DNA of 64,000 bases from Oceanococcus sp041619555 (GTDB lineage Bacteria; Pseudomonadota; Gammaproteobacteria; Nevskiales; Oceanococcaceae), in assembly GCA_041619555.1 (NCBI GenBank), contig JBFKDQ010000012.1, positions 1-64,000 of the forward strand, written 5' to 3'. The position numbers were made by a program, and so were the translations under genes. Shown piece after piece: positions 1 to 8,951 of the stretch. Each line of letters begins with the position of its first letter. Within the stretch, counting starts at the first letter, position 1. The notes under the pieces were generated by a model. The model was not told the origin of the DNA and did not search any database. It saw only the letters and a list, made by a program, of their open reading frames with translations.

Positions 1-958
1 CCTCGAACACGCTGATGAACAGCCGCCCGAAGATCTTGCGCTTTTCCTCCGGATCGCTCTCCCCTGCCAGCGCATCCAGAAAACGCTGCTGGGCATTCAC
101 CCGAATCACATTGACGCCAAGGTGTTCGGCGAAAGTCCGCATCACCTGATCACCTTCTTTCAGGCGCAGCAGGCCGTTGTCGACAAACACGCAGACCAGC
201 TGATCACCGATGGCCTTGTGCAACAAGGCGGCCACCACGGAGGAATCGACACCGCCGGACAGGGCGAGCAGCACCTTGTCGCTGCCGGCCTGCTCCCGCA
301 CCCGCGCGATCGCATCATGAATGATGTTTCCCGCTGTCCAGGCCGCGCCACAGGCGCAGATCTGATGCACGAAACGTTGCAGGATGCGCTGGCCCTGCGC
401 CGTGTGGGTCACTTCCGGGTGAAACTGAACCCCGTAGAAATGGCGCGACTCATCCGCCATGCCGGCAATCGGCACATCCGCGGTACTGGCCATCAGGACG
501 AAGCCCTCCGGCATCCGGGTGACCCGGTCGCCGTGACTCATCCACACATCCAGCAGTCCGTAACCCTCGTCGCTCACCCGGTCTTCAATGTCTTTCAGCA
601 GCTGCGTGTGCCCGCGGGCGCGGATCTCGGCATAACCGAATTCCTGGGTGTGGCCACCTTCAACCTCGCCGCCAAGCTGCTGCGCCATGACCTGCATGCC
701 GTAGCAAATGCCGAGCACCGGCACGCCGGCCGCGAACACCGCAGCAGGAACTCCGGGTGCATTCTCCGCGGTGACGGATTCCGGGCCGCCCGAGAGGATG
801 ATGCCGCTGGCGCCGAAGCCGCGCAGGGCCGACTCATCCATGTCCCAGGGATGGATCTCGCAATACACCCCGCCCTCGCGGACCCGCCGCGCGATCAGCT
901 GGGTGTACTGGGAGCCGTAGTCCAGGATCAGGATGCGATCAGAATGAATATCGAGCAT
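1..958 (-). CDS. guaA: GMP synthase (glutamine-hydrolysing), 3'-truncated by window edge
   Basis: Converts XMP to GMP using glutamine and ATP, the last step of guanine nucleotide synthesis in the cytoplasm. 319 codons are visible from an ATG at 958; the C-terminal part lies outside the window. The class I glutamine amidotransferase domain comes first, with the nucleophile Cys85 in GICYGMQ and later the motif GVQFHPEVTHT. The ATP-pyrophosphatase P-loop LALSGGVDSSV follows at about residues 226-236. It starts 28 nt after the guaB stop on the same strand, the usual guaBA operon. No strong Shine-Dalgarno is seen before the ATG, so translation may be partly coupled to guaB. Identification is secure from motif order and context. 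Confidence 0.97.
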   Translation of the reverse strand, partial: MLDIHSDRILILDYGSQYTQLIARRVREGGVYCEIHPWDMDESALRGFGASGIILSGGPESVTAENAPGVPAAVFAAGVPVLGICYGMQVMAQQLGGEVEGGHTQEFGYAEIRARGHTQLLKDIEDRVSDEGYGLLDVWMSHGDRVTRMPEGFVLMASTADVPIAGMADESRHFYGVQFHPEVTHTAQGQRILQRFVHQICACGAAWTAGNIIHDAIARVREQAGSDKVLLALSGGVDSSVVAALLHKAIGDQLVCVFVDNGLLRLKEGDQVMRTFAEHLGVNVIRVNAQQRFLDALAGESDPEEKRKIFGRLFISVFE

Positions 959-986
959 GAGATTGTGTCTGGCTGTAGCGTGGAAA

Positions 987-2456
987 TCAGGAATCGACCC
1001 GGTAATTGGGCGCTTCCTTGACGATGGAAACGTCGTGCACATGACTCTCACGCACGCCGGCATTGGTGATGCGGACGAACTCCGCCTTGCTGCGCAGCTC
1101 CTCGATGCTGAGACAGCCGGTGTAGCCCATGCTCGCCCGCACCCCGCCGATGAGCTGGTGAACGATGGCGGCCAGCGCGCCCTTGTAAGGCACCCGCCCC
1201 TCGATGCCTTCCGGCACCAGCTTCTCCACCTCGGCCGTGGTGTCCTGGAAATAGCGGTCCTTGGAACCTTCCGACTGCGACATGGCACCCATGGAGCCCA
1301 TGCCGCGATAGGACTTGTAAGACCGCCCCTGATACAGCTCCACCTCACCGGGCGCTTCGCGCGTGCCCGCCAGCAGGCTGCCTAGCATCACGCTGTAGGC
1401 GCCGGCCGCAATGGCCTTGGCGACGTCGCCGGAATAGCGGATGCCGCCATCCGAAATCAGCGGCACCCCGGTGCCCCGGAGCGCATCGGCCACATTGCTG
1501 ATCGCGGTGATCTGCGGCACGCCCACTCCGGCCACGATCCGGGTCGTGCAGATCGAGCCGGGACCAATGCCGACCTTGACCGCATCGGCACCGGCCTCAA
1601 CCAGCGCCTGGGCCGCCGCGCCGGTGGCGATGTTGCCGCCGATCACTTGCAATTGTGGATAGTTCTGTTTGACCCAGCGCACCCGATCGATCACGCCCTT
1701 GGAATGCCCATGGGCGGTATCGACCACGATCACGTCGACGCCGGCCTCGGCCAGCGCGGCGACCCGCTCCTCGGTGCCGGCCCCCGTGCCCACCGCGGCG
1801 CCGACCAGCAGGCGCTCGCGACTGTCCTTGCTTGCATGCGGAAAGTCGGTGGATTTCTGGATGTCCTTGACCGTAATCATGCCGCGCAGCTTGAAGTCGT
1901 CATTGACCACCAGAACTTTCTCGATTCGGTGCTGATGCAGCAGATCCTGCACTTCGGCCTTGCTCGCACCTTCCTTGACCGTCACCAGACGCTCCTTTGG
2001 CGTCATCGCGCTGGACACCGGATTGCCGTAGCCGGTTTCGAAGCGCAGATCGCGGCTGGTGACGATCCCGACCAATTCATCGCCGTCGACCACCGGCACG
2101 CCGGAAATGCTGTGCGCCCGGGTCAGGGCCAGTACCTCCGCGATCGTCGCGGTTGGCGTGACCGTAATCGGATCGCTGATCACGCCAGCCTCGAACTTCT
2201 TCACCCGGCGCACTTCCGCCGCATGTTGCTCGATCGTCATGTTCTTGTGAATAATGCCGATGCCGCCCTCTTGCGCCAGCGCGATCGCAAGTCGCGCCTC
2301 GGTCACCGTATCCATCGCCGCAGACAACAAGGGCAGATTCAGACTCAGTTCACGGGTCAGCTGGGTGCATAACTCGACCTGCCGCGGCAGCACTTCGGAG
2401 TACGCAGGTACTAACAGGACGTCATCGAAAGTTAGAGCTTCCTGTTGCAAACGCAT
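987..2456 (-). CDS. guaB: Inosine-5'-monophosphate dehydrogenase
   Basis: Oxidises IMP to XMP with NAD+, the committed step to GMP. The 489-residue product has the normal IMPDH length. A TIM barrel (TFDDVLLVPAYSEV near residue 9) is interrupted by two CBS domains at about 93-204. The catalytic loop GPGSICTTR carries Cys303, and GGIRYSGDVAKAIAAGA is the phosphate-binding region. I use the ATG at 2456, preceded by AGGTGG; the open frame extends 24 codons upstream but that stretch (rich in Ser/Gly) is not IMPDH-like and would run into the divergent xseA start. First gene of guaBA. Confidence 0.98.
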   Translation of the reverse strand: MRLQQEALTFDDVLLVPAYSEVLPRQVELCTQLTRELSLNLPLLSAAMDTVTEARLAIALAQEGGIGIIHKNMTIEQHAAEVRRVKKFEAGVISDPITVTPTATIAEVLALTRAHSISGVPVVDGDELVGIVTSRDLRFETGYGNPVSSAMTPKERLVTVKEGASKAEVQDLLHQHRIEKVLVVNDDFKLRGMITVKDIQKSTDFPHASKDSRERLLVGAAVGTGAGTEERVAALAEAGVDVIVVDTAHGHSKGVIDRVRWVKQNYPQLQVIGGNIATGAAAQALVEAGADAVKVGIGPGSICTTRIVAGVGVPQITAISNVADALRGTGVPLISDGGIRYSGDVAKAIAAGAYSVMLGSLLAGTREAPGEVELYQGRSYKSYRGMGSMGAMSQSEGSKDRYFQDTTAEVEKLVPEGIEGRVPYKGALAAIVHQLIGGVRASMGYTGCLSIEELRSKAEFVRITNAGVRESHVHDVSIVKEAPNYRVDS

Positions 2457-2485
2457 ACGACCACCTGAAAGAGATAAAGCCCCGT

Positions 2486-2491
2486 AGTATA
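2486..2491 (-). promoter_or_regulatory. Probable -10 box of guaBA
   Basis: The minus strand reads TATACT, 30 nt upstream of the guaB ATG and just before the divergent xseA start. No convincing -35 hexamer is present at 16-18 nt, so this may be an activator-dependent or weak sigma70 promoter. The -35 region would lie inside the first codons of xseA. Confidence 0.4.
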
Positions 2492-2497
2492 CGCCGC

Positions 2498-3862
2498 ATG
2501 ACGCCTTACTTGCCGAACCCCGACGCAAATCCGCCCGGTCCCAGCGAACGCAACGTGTTCCAGGTCGAGGAACTGGTCACGACACTGAAACACGCGCTGG
2601 AAATGACTTTTCCGGCACTGTGGGTCGAGGGCGAAATCAGCAATTTTGTTGCCGCACGCTCCGGACACTGGTATTTCAGCCTGAAAGACGACAAGGCACA
2701 GATCCGCTGCGCGTTCTTTCGCGGTCAGAATCTGCGCAAAGCCAAGCCAGACAATGGCCAGCGTTGCCTGGTCCATGGCCGGGCCACACTGTTCGCCGCA
2801 CGCGGCGAACTGCAACTCGTGGTCGACGACATCGAAGATGCCGGCACCGGCGCGCTGCATCTGGCTTTCGAGCGGCTGAAGCGCAGCCTGAACGCCGAAG
2901 GCCTGTTTGCGCAGGAGCGCAAGCACCCCCTGCCCGCAAGCCCCCGACGCATCGGCATCCTGACCTCCACCGTTGGTGCCGCACTGCATGATGTGCTGAC
3001 CACCTTGCGTCGCCGCAACCCGCTGGCGGAAGTCATCGTTTACCCCATCCCGGTGCAGGGCCAGGATGCAGCGGTCGAGATTGTCCGGATGTTGCACTGC
3101 GCACTGCGACGCGCCGAATGCGACGTGCTCCTGCTGACGCGCGGCGGCGGCTCCCTGGAAGACCTGCAGGCCTTCAACGATGAGACACTCGCCCGCGCCA
3201 TCGCCGCAGCCCAACTGCCGATCGTCAGCGCCATCGGCCATGAAGTGGATTTCAGCATCAGCGACTTCGTCGCCGACGCCCGCGCCGCAACACCGACCGC
3301 GGCGGCCGAACTGCTCAGCCCAGACCAGCGCCAGTGGCGCCGCAACCTGCAACTCGGCCGCGCGGCGCTCGACAATGCGATGCGACGCAGGCTGCGCCAG
3401 CAGCGCGAACTGCAGCAGACCTGGCTGCATCGGCTGCAAGCCCAGTCCCCACAACGCAAGTTGCTGGACCGCGCTCAGTGGCTCGACCATCTGCAGGTGC
3501 GCCTGCGCAATCGACTGCAACAGCTCTTGCAATCGCAGACCCGTAACCTGCGCTCCCAGCAATCGCGCATCCACTCCGCACGGATGGAGCAGCGCCTGCG
3601 CAGCACCAGACAACAGCTCGAAGGCCTGCGGGACCGCCACCGGCGCGCCCTGTCGAGCCAGTTCAGACAGCAACAAGTAAATCTGCAGCATCTGCAGCAA
3701 CGCCTGCAGGACATGCACCCGGATCATGTCCTGCACCGCGGTTACAGCATCGTCTGGGACGGCGAGCACATCGTGCGCGAATCGAATCTGCCGCCCGGAC
3801 GGCAACTGCGCATTCAACTGGCCGACGGCGACCTCAAGGTTTCGGTATCACAAAAGAATTGA
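2498..3862 (+). CDS. xseA: Exodeoxyribonuclease VII large subunit
   Basis: Catalytic subunit of the single-strand-specific exonuclease VII, acting with XseB (at 18802). The 454-residue protein begins with an OB-fold nucleic-acid-binding domain (FQVEELV, then LWVEGEISNF and GHWYFSLKD, residues about 17-115). The catalytic core contains ILTRGGGSLEDLQAFNDE-type sequence at about 209-225 and SAIGHEVDFSISDFVADARA at about 244-263. A long Gln/Arg/Leu-rich coiled coil (about 275-420) matches the stalk that binds XseB. Divergent from guaB with only 41 bp between, a common gammaproteobacterial pairing. xseB is encoded elsewhere, in the isoprenoid operon. Confidence 0.97.
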   Translation: MTPYLPNPDANPPGPSERNVFQVEELVTTLKHALEMTFPALWVEGEISNFVAARSGHWYFSLKDDKAQIRCAFFRGQNLRKAKPDNGQRCLVHGRATLFAARGELQLVVDDIEDAGTGALHLAFERLKRSLNAEGLFAQERKHPLPASPRRIGILTSTVGAALHDVLTTLRRRNPLAEVIVYPIPVQGQDAAVEIVRMLHCALRRAECDVLLLTRGGGSLEDLQAFNDETLARAIAAAQLPIVSAIGHEVDFSISDFVADARAATPTAAAELLSPDQRQWRRNLQLGRAALDNAMRRRLRQQRELQQTWLHRLQAQSPQRKLLDRAQWLDHLQVRLRNRLQQLLQSQTRNLRSQQSRIHSARMEQRLRSTRQQLEGLRDRHRRALSSQFRQQQVNLQHLQQRLQDMHPDHVLHRGYSIVWDGEHIVRESNLPPGRQLRIQLADGDLKVSVSQKN

Positions 3863-3868
3863 CTTCGT

Positions 3869-3874
3869 TATAAT
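3869..3874 (+). promoter_or_regulatory. Consensus -10 box for the OmpA-like gene
   Basis: A perfect TATAAT lies just after the xseA stop and 36 nt before the OmpA-like ATG. The best -35 at 17 nt spacing is the weak TATCAC at 3846-3851. A TTGACT is also present but only 4 nt away, too close to serve as its -35. Expected transcript start is near 3881, leaving a short leader that contains AAAGG. Confidence 0.55.
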
Positions 3875-3910
3875 CCCGCCCTTTCAGAACACTACTAATA
3901 AAGGTTGCAC

Positions 3911-5008
3911 ATGCGATTTCTGCTATCCGCCGTGCTTGCTGGGGGCGTCATCGGCACTGCCGGGGCGGCAAACTACGACTCGCGTCTCTACGTTTCACCG
4001 GGCGTCTCCTATGTCGCCGCCGATGCCGGACGTGGCGTCAACAATGGTGAGGCGTTTTCGGTCACCGTGGGAATGCCGGTCGCCGACAACCGCAACTACG
4101 AACTGGACCTGGGCTGGGCCGAACTCGACAGCACCAAACTCATCAACCTGAACGCCAACATGATCAGCTTCTTCGATCCGAAGCTGCCGATGTTGTTTTC
4201 CGTGCTCAGTGCCGGGGTGCTGTCGGTGGACAGCGCGCTGGGTGACAACTACTTCAGCCCGAATGTGGCGGCCGGTCTGGGCGCGATGATTCCTGCCTGG
4301 ATGGGCAAGCTGCGGATCGAAGGCCTGCTGCGCGCGGATCTGCATTTCAATGGCGCAGCCGGACTTGGGGGCAAGCGTGCCTTTATCGAGCCCATCGTCC
4401 GTCTCGGTTACAGCATTCCGCTGGGCGCACAGCGCACCCTGCAGGCAAATGATTCGACCGCCGTGGATGTCATCCGTCCGGCTGGCCAGGACAATGACGG
4501 CGACGGCGTGAACGACAACACCGACCTCTGCCCTGGCACGCCGCTGGGCACCGTTGTCGATGCGACCGGATGCGCGGTTCAGGGCGCTGGCGCCATTGCC
4601 CCGAGCAAGCAGGATTGCCGCAGCCCGGCACTCGACGAAGCCGTCGACCAGTTTGGCTGCGCGGTTGATCGTGCGGTCATCCTGAACGGCGTGAACTTCG
4701 ACTTCGACAGCGATCTGCTCACCGATCAGGCCAAGAAGGTGCTCGACGACGTCGCGACCGTGCTGCAGGGCATGGCCGGCGCGAAGGCCGAAATTGCCGG
4801 CCATACCAGTGACGAAGGCAACGAGCATTACAATATCGACCTGTCTCAGCGGCGTGCCGACGCGGTTCGCAGCTATCTGCTCGCCGCCGGCGTTCCGGCC
4901 AAGCAGCTGGTCGCCAAAGGCTATGGCGGCAACGCGCCGCTGGCCGCCAATGATTCGATTCGCAACCGCAAGCAGAATCGCCGGGTGGAAGTCAAAATCA
5001 TCAAGTAA
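3911..5008 (+). CDS. OmpA-family outer membrane protein with TSP3-like linker
   Basis: Probable outer-membrane protein anchoring to peptidoglycan. The ATG at 3911 follows AAGG by 6 nt; an in-frame TTG at 3905 is less likely. The 365-residue product begins with a signal peptide ending near AGAA (about residue 20). An N-terminal beta-barrel-like region (about 21-180) is rich in alternating aromatic/aliphatic residues and differs from classical OmpA. A Ca-binding thrombospondin type 3-like linker DNDGDGVNDNTDLCPGTP follows at about 194-211. The C-terminal OmpA domain (about 255-365) has NFDFDSDLL, and IAGHTSDEGNEHYN plus NRKQNRRVEV, the usual diaminopimelate-binding signatures. Monocistronic, bounded by its own promoter and terminator. 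The exact barrel family is not recognised. Confidence 0.85.
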   Translation: MRFLLSAVLAGGVIGTAGAANYDSRLYVSPGVSYVAADAGRGVNNGEAFSVTVGMPVADNRNYELDLGWAELDSTKLINLNANMISFFDPKLPMLFSVLSAGVLSVDSALGDNYFSPNVAAGLGAMIPAWMGKLRIEGLLRADLHFNGAAGLGGKRAFIEPIVRLGYSIPLGAQRTLQANDSTAVDVIRPAGQDNDGDGVNDNTDLCPGTPLGTVVDATGCAVQGAGAIAPSKQDCRSPALDEAVDQFGCAVDRAVILNGVNFDFDSDLLTDQAKKVLDDVATVLQGMAGAKAEIAGHTSDEGNEHYNIDLSQRRADAVRSYLLAAGVPAKQLVAKGYGGNAPLAANDSIRNRKQNRRVEVKIIK

Positions 5009-5027
5009 ACTGGCGAACCGTCAGCAG

Positions 5028-5059
5028 AAAAAGACGCAAGCGCGCTTGCGTCTTTTTTT
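5028..5059 (+). terminator. Rho-independent terminator after the OmpA-like gene
   Basis: A perfect inverted repeat (arms 5028-5042 and 5043-5057, core GACGCAAGCG/CGCTTGCGTC) runs into seven T residues at 5053-5059. It separates the OmpA-like gene from the suf operon. Confidence 0.95.
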
Positions 5060-5073
5060 CATCCGCTAATAGG

Positions 5074-5084
5074 ACCATAATGGT
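5074..5084 (+). promoter_or_regulatory. Palindrome at suf operon start, candidate regulator operator
   Basis: ACCATAATGGT is an 11-bp dyad (5-bp arms about a central A) lying 5 bp before the regulator ATG. It contains CATAAT (5076-5081), which could be a -10 box. A repressor bound here would block transcription and initiation, as expected for autoregulation by an Rrf2-type protein. No conventional ribosome binding site is visible, so the message might have a very short leader. Assignment is inference. Confidence 0.4.
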
Positions 5085-5089
5085 ACGGT

Positions 5090-5539
5090 ATGCTCAGACT
5101 CAGCAAACAGGCCGATTACGCGACCCTTCTGATGTCGCGCATGGCACAGCAACCGGATCTGATCCGCAACGTGGCTGAACTGGCCGGCGACACCCGGGTC
5201 AGTGCGCCCATGGTCAGCAAGACACTGAAGCTGCTCGCGCGTCATGGCCTGATCGAGTCTGTGCGCGGTGCGGCTGGCGGCTATCGCCTCGCGCGCCTGC
5301 CCGCAAGCATCTCCATTGCCGACATCATTGACGCGGTCGAAGGCCCCATCGCGGTCACCGAATGCAGCGCGCACGACGGCATGTGTTCGCTGCAAGCCCA
5401 CTGCCAGGTCCGGCCCCACTGGCAGATCATCAATGCCTCCATCATCAAGAGCCTGCAGAATCTCAGCCTCGCTGAACTGATGCGCCCGGTCGCAGAACTC
5501 GGACGCCCAGGCGCCACAGGACGCTCTATCAATGCCTAA
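5090..5539 (+). CDS. Rrf2-family regulator of the SUF Fe-S assembly operon
   Basis: 149-residue Rrf2/IscR-type transcription factor, of the subfamily that precedes sufBCDS in Xanthomonas-like gammaproteobacteria. The winged helix-turn-helix covers about residues 1-65 (VSAPMVSKTLKLLARHGLIESVRGAAGGYRL). The cluster-binding loop has Cys92, Cys99 and Cys105 with His104 or His110 nearby, matching the three cysteines and a histidine that hold the [2Fe-2S] cluster in IscR. It would sense Fe-S status and repress its own operon. The stop overlaps the sufB start by 8 nt (ATGCCTAA), so it is co-translated with sufB. Some authors would name it sufR or iscR; I leave the symbol blank because the name is not uniform. 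Confidence 0.92.
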   Translation: MLRLSKQADYATLLMSRMAQQPDLIRNVAELAGDTRVSAPMVSKTLKLLARHGLIESVRGAAGGYRLARLPASISIADIIDAVEGPIAVTECSAHDGMCSLQAHCQVRPHWQIINASIIKSLQNLSLAELMRPVAELGRPGATGRSINA

Positions 5540-6983
5540 CGAACCCACTGCTCTCGAAGACATCATCGGCAAGCGCGAATACCGCGAAGGCTTCGTCACC
5601 GAACTGGAAGCCGAGACCATCGCGCCCGGCCTCAACGAGGATGTCATTCGCCTCATTTCCCGGCGCAAGAATGAACCGGACTGGCTGCTGGACTGGCGGC
5701 TCAAAGCCTTCGCCCACTGGCAGACCATGCGAGAGCCACGCTGGGCCAATGTCCAGTATGGCCCCATCGACTATCAGGCGATTTCCTATTATTCGGCCCC
5801 CAAGAGCATGGCCGATGGCCCCAAGAGCCTGGCGGAGGTCGATCCAAAGCTGCTGGAGACCTATGAAAAACTGGGCATCCCATTGCATGAGCGCGCGGCC
5901 CTGGCCGGGGTTGCCATGGACATGGTATTCGACAGCGTGTCGGTAGCCACCACCTTCCAGGAAAAGCTGGCGGACGCCGGCGTGCTGTTCTGCCCGATTT
6001 CCGAAGCCGTACACAAATACCCTGAACTTGTTCAGCAGTATCTCGGATCGGTCGTCCCGGTCAAAGACAATTTCTTTGCCGCCCTGAATTCGGCGGTTTT
6101 TACCGATGGCTCGTTCGTCTACATCCCCAGCGGCGTGCGCTGCCCGATGGAATTATCGACCTATTTCCGGATCAACGAACGCAATACCGGCCAGTTCGAA
6201 CGCACCCTGATCATTGCCGAAGATGACAGTCATGTGAGCTACCTGGAAGGCTGCACCGCGCCGATGCGGGACGAAAACCAGTTGCATGCCGCGGTGGTGG
6301 AACTCGTCGCTCTGGACCGCGCCGAGATCAAGTACTCCACCGTCCAGAACTGGTATCCGGGGGATGAGAACGGCAAGGGCGGCATCTACAATTTCGTCAC
6401 CAAGCGTGGCGAATGCCGCGGGGTGAATTCAAAAATTTCCTGGACTCAGGTCGAAACCGGCTCATCGGTCACCTGGAAGTATCCGGGTTGCGTGCTGCGC
6501 GGCGACGGCTCCATCGGCGAATTCTATTCGGTCGCCCTGTCCCATCACCGGCAACAGGCTGACACCGGAACCAAGATGATCCACCTGGGCCGCAATACGC
6601 GTTCCAATATCGTATCCAAGGGCATCTCCGCCGGCCATGGCAATCAGACCTATCGCGGCATGGTCAAGATCTCGCCGCGGGCCGAAGGAGCACGCAACTA
6701 CACTCAATGCGACTCCCTGCTGATCGGTGATCGCTGCGGCGCCCATACCGTGCCCTACCTGGAGACCCGTCACCCCAGCGCCCAGTGCGAGCACGAAGCC
6801 ACCACCTCCAAAATTGGTGACGATCAACTGTTCTACCTGCGCTCCCGCGGTATCGGCGAAGAAGAAGCGGTCTCCATGATCGTCAACGGCTTCTGCAAGG
6901 AAGTCTTTCGCGAGCTGCCCATGGAATTCGCGGTCGAAGCCCAGCGTCTGCTCAGCGTCTCGCTCGAAGGCGCGGTCGGCTAA
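5532..6983 (+). CDS. sufB: Fe-S cluster assembly scaffold SufB
   Basis: Scaffold on which the SufBC2D complex builds Fe-S clusters. 483 residues, normal for SufB. The beta-helix core has FIYIPSGVRCP-type sequence, and the C-terminal region shows the typical RCGAHTVPYLE, HEATTSKIGDDQLFYLRSRG and EEAVSMIVNGF motifs. The conserved cysteine and glutamate/histidine core residues of SufB are present (CSL-type site at TQCDSLLIGDRCG). Second gene of the suf operon, starting inside the regulator's last codons; sufC follows after 40 nt. Confidence 0.98.
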   Translation: MPNEPTALEDIIGKREYREGFVTELEAETIAPGLNEDVIRLISRRKNEPDWLLDWRLKAFAHWQTMREPRWANVQYGPIDYQAISYYSAPKSMADGPKSLAEVDPKLLETYEKLGIPLHERAALAGVAMDMVFDSVSVATTFQEKLADAGVLFCPISEAVHKYPELVQQYLGSVVPVKDNFFAALNSAVFTDGSFVYIPSGVRCPMELSTYFRINERNTGQFERTLIIAEDDSHVSYLEGCTAPMRDENQLHAAVVELVALDRAEIKYSTVQNWYPGDENGKGGIYNFVTKRGECRGVNSKISWTQVETGSSVTWKYPGCVLRGDGSIGEFYSVALSHHRQQADTGTKMIHLGRNTRSNIVSKGISAGHGNQTYRGMVKISPRAEGARNYTQCDSLLIGDRCGAHTVPYLETRHPSAQCEHEATTSKIGDDQLFYLRSRGIGEEEAVSMIVNGFCKEVFRELPMEFAVEAQRLLSVSLEGAVG

Positions 6984-7023
6984 AGCGACCCGCGTCCATT
7001 CAACCATCCTCAAGACATTCAAC

Positions 7024-7782
7024 ATGCTGACTATTCAAAATCTGACCGCCAGCGTCCAGGACAAGGACATACTGCGCGGCATCAATCTTTCCATCAAAGC
7101 TGGCGAAGTGCATGCCATCATGGGCCCCAATGGCTCCGGCAAGAGCACCCTGGCAAACATTCTGGCGGGACGCGAAAGCTATCAGCTCACCGGCGGCAAG
7201 GTGGAGTTCGATGGCCAGAACCTGCTGGATCTGAGCCCGGAAGAACGGGCCTGCGCCGGCCTTTTCCTGGGTTTCCAGTATCCGGTGGAAATCCCTGGCG
7301 TCAGCAACATGACCTTGCTCAAAGCCGCGGTCAACGCCCGTCGTCGGGCCCAGGACCTGCCGGAAGCAACCCCCCTGGAACTGCTGAAGAAGGTCAAGGC
7401 CGCGGCTGCCACCATGCAGGTGTCGGATGCCATGCTGCAACGCGGGGTGAATGAAGGCTTTTCCGGCGGCGAGAAGAAACGCAATGAAATCCTCCAGATG
7501 CTGGTGCTGGAACCACGCCTGGCGATCCTGGATGAAACCGACTCCGGCCTCGACATTGATGCGCTCAAGATCGTCGCCGATGGCGTCAATGCCCTGCGTT
7601 CGGCGGAGCGTTCGGTGGTGCTCGTCACCCATTACCAGCGCCTGCTGGATCACATCAAGCCGGATTTCGTTCATGTGCTGGCCGCTGGCCAGATCGTCGA
7701 ATCCGGCGGCCCGGAACTGGCGCTCACCCTTGAAGCGCGGGGTTACACCTGGCTGACCGGAAAGACGGAATCCGGCGCATGA
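7024..7782 (+). CDS. sufC: Fe-S cluster assembly ATPase SufC
   Basis: Cytoplasmic ABC-type ATPase that drives conformational change in SufBC2D; it is not a transporter. 252 residues. Walker A GPNGSGKST at about residues 35-43, ABC signature FSGGEKKRNEI at about 146-156, Walker B LAILDETDSGLD at about 165-176, and the H-loop VTHYQRLL near 202. The tail of the gene overlaps sufD by ATGA. Confidence 0.98.
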   Translation: MLTIQNLTASVQDKDILRGINLSIKAGEVHAIMGPNGSGKSTLANILAGRESYQLTGGKVEFDGQNLLDLSPEERACAGLFLGFQYPVEIPGVSNMTLLKAAVNARRRAQDLPEATPLELLKKVKAAAATMQVSDAMLQRGVNEGFSGGEKKRNEILQMLVLEPRLAILDETDSGLDIDALKIVADGVNALRSAERSVVLVTHYQRLLDHIKPDFVHVLAAGQIVESGGPELALTLEARGYTWLTGKTESGA

Positions 7783-8951
7783 GTCTGCTGCACATCGATC
7801 CTGCGCATCTGCGTCTGCCTGATCGGCATCAGGAAGCCTGGAAATACACGGACCTGAATCGTTATTTCGGCACCCGTCCGCTGCAACTGGAGGCGGCCGG
7901 AGATCAGTTGCCGCCGGATGCGGAGCTGCAGGCCCTGCTCGCTTGCAGCCTGGCGCCGACTGACGGCTATCGCCTCGTCTTTGTCGATGGTCAGTTTCAG
8001 CCCAGTTCGTCGAATGCGCCGCTGAACCCTCAGGCCGCGACCGCAGCCCTTGACGGCTCCGGACCGAAGGACTTGCAGGACCTGCTTGCCCTCAGCAAGC
8101 TCCGGCACTGGCAGCTCAGCATCGAAACCAGCCTGGAGCAGCCGCTGTATCTGCTGTTCCTCTATCGCAAGGAAACACCCCGGCATTCCAATACCAGACT
8201 CGACATCCGCCTGGCGCCCGAGACCGAGGCCGACCTCGTCGAAGAGCATGTCGGCGGCGCCGCTGGTCTGGCACTGCTTGATCTGAATCTGCACCTGGCG
8301 GCGCGGGCCCGTTTGACGCATACACGGCTGCAGCATTGCGATGCGGACTTCACCCTGCTGCAGCGCCAGATCGCCGATCTGCAGGACGCGGCCCAGCTGC
8401 GGCAGGTGCACGTTGAATGGGGCGCCCGACTCAGTCGGCTTGATGCCCGCATTGATCTTGCCGGGACCGCCGCGCGGTTGGACACGTTTGCGCTGAGCGG
8501 CCTGAGCGACCAGCAACATGTCGACCACCAGGTTCTCGTGCGGCACCTGCAACCACGGGCGATCAGCCGCCTGCGCGCCCGCGGCATCGTGGACGACCGC
8601 GCGCGGCAGGTTTTCAACGGCAAAATCTACGTCGAACGCGGCGCCCAGGGCACGGATTCCGACCAGTTGCTGAGAAATCTGCTGCTGAGTGATCGCGCCG
8701 AGGTCGATGCCAAACCGGAACTGGAAATCTATGCCGACGACGTGCGTTGCGCGCATGGTTCCACGGTGGGGCGGCTCGATGACACGGCCCTGTTCTATCT
8801 GCGTAGCCGCGGCATCGACCAAGCCACCGCCCGACGCTTGCTGATGCTGAGCTTCGCCGAATGGATCCTGCAGGAGATGCCCCAGGAAAGCTTGCGCAGC
8901 GCCACCCGCGAAGCCTTTGCCGACCATCTGCACTTGAGGCTTTCCGCATGA
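7779..8951 (+). CDS. sufD: Fe-S cluster assembly protein SufD
   Basis: SufB paralogue completing the SufBC2D scaffold. 390 residues. N-terminal EAWKYTDLNRYF is the usual SufD opening; the C-terminal half has the family motifs QHVDHQVLVRHLQP, VFNGKIYVERGAQGTDSDQ and DTALFYLRSRGI. The His of the DDVRCAHGSTVG segment (about residue 325) corresponds to the conserved SufD histidine. Starts on ATGA shared with the sufC stop and ends on ATGA shared with sufS. Confidence 0.97.
   Translation: MSLLHIDPAHLRLPDRHQEAWKYTDLNRYFGTRPLQLEAAGDQLPPDAELQALLACSLAPTDGYRLVFVDGQFQPSSSNAPLNPQAATAALDGSGPKDLQDLLALSKLRHWQLSIETSLEQPLYLLFLYRKETPRHSNTRLDIRLAPETEADLVEEHVGGAAGLALLDLNLHLAARARLTHTRLQHCDADFTLLQRQIADLQDAAQLRQVHVEWGARLSRLDARIDLAGTAARLDTFALSGLSDQQHVDHQVLVRHLQPRAISRLRARGIVDDRARQVFNGKIYVERGAQGTDSDQLLRNLLLSDRAEVDAKPELEIYADDVRCAHGSTVGRLDDTALFYLRSRGIDQATARRLLMLSFAEWILQEMPQESLRSATREAFADHLHLRLSA

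Noticed and set aside
2432..3817. 461-codon minus-strand frame opposite xseA
   Set aside because: Shadow of xseA with no family resemblance.
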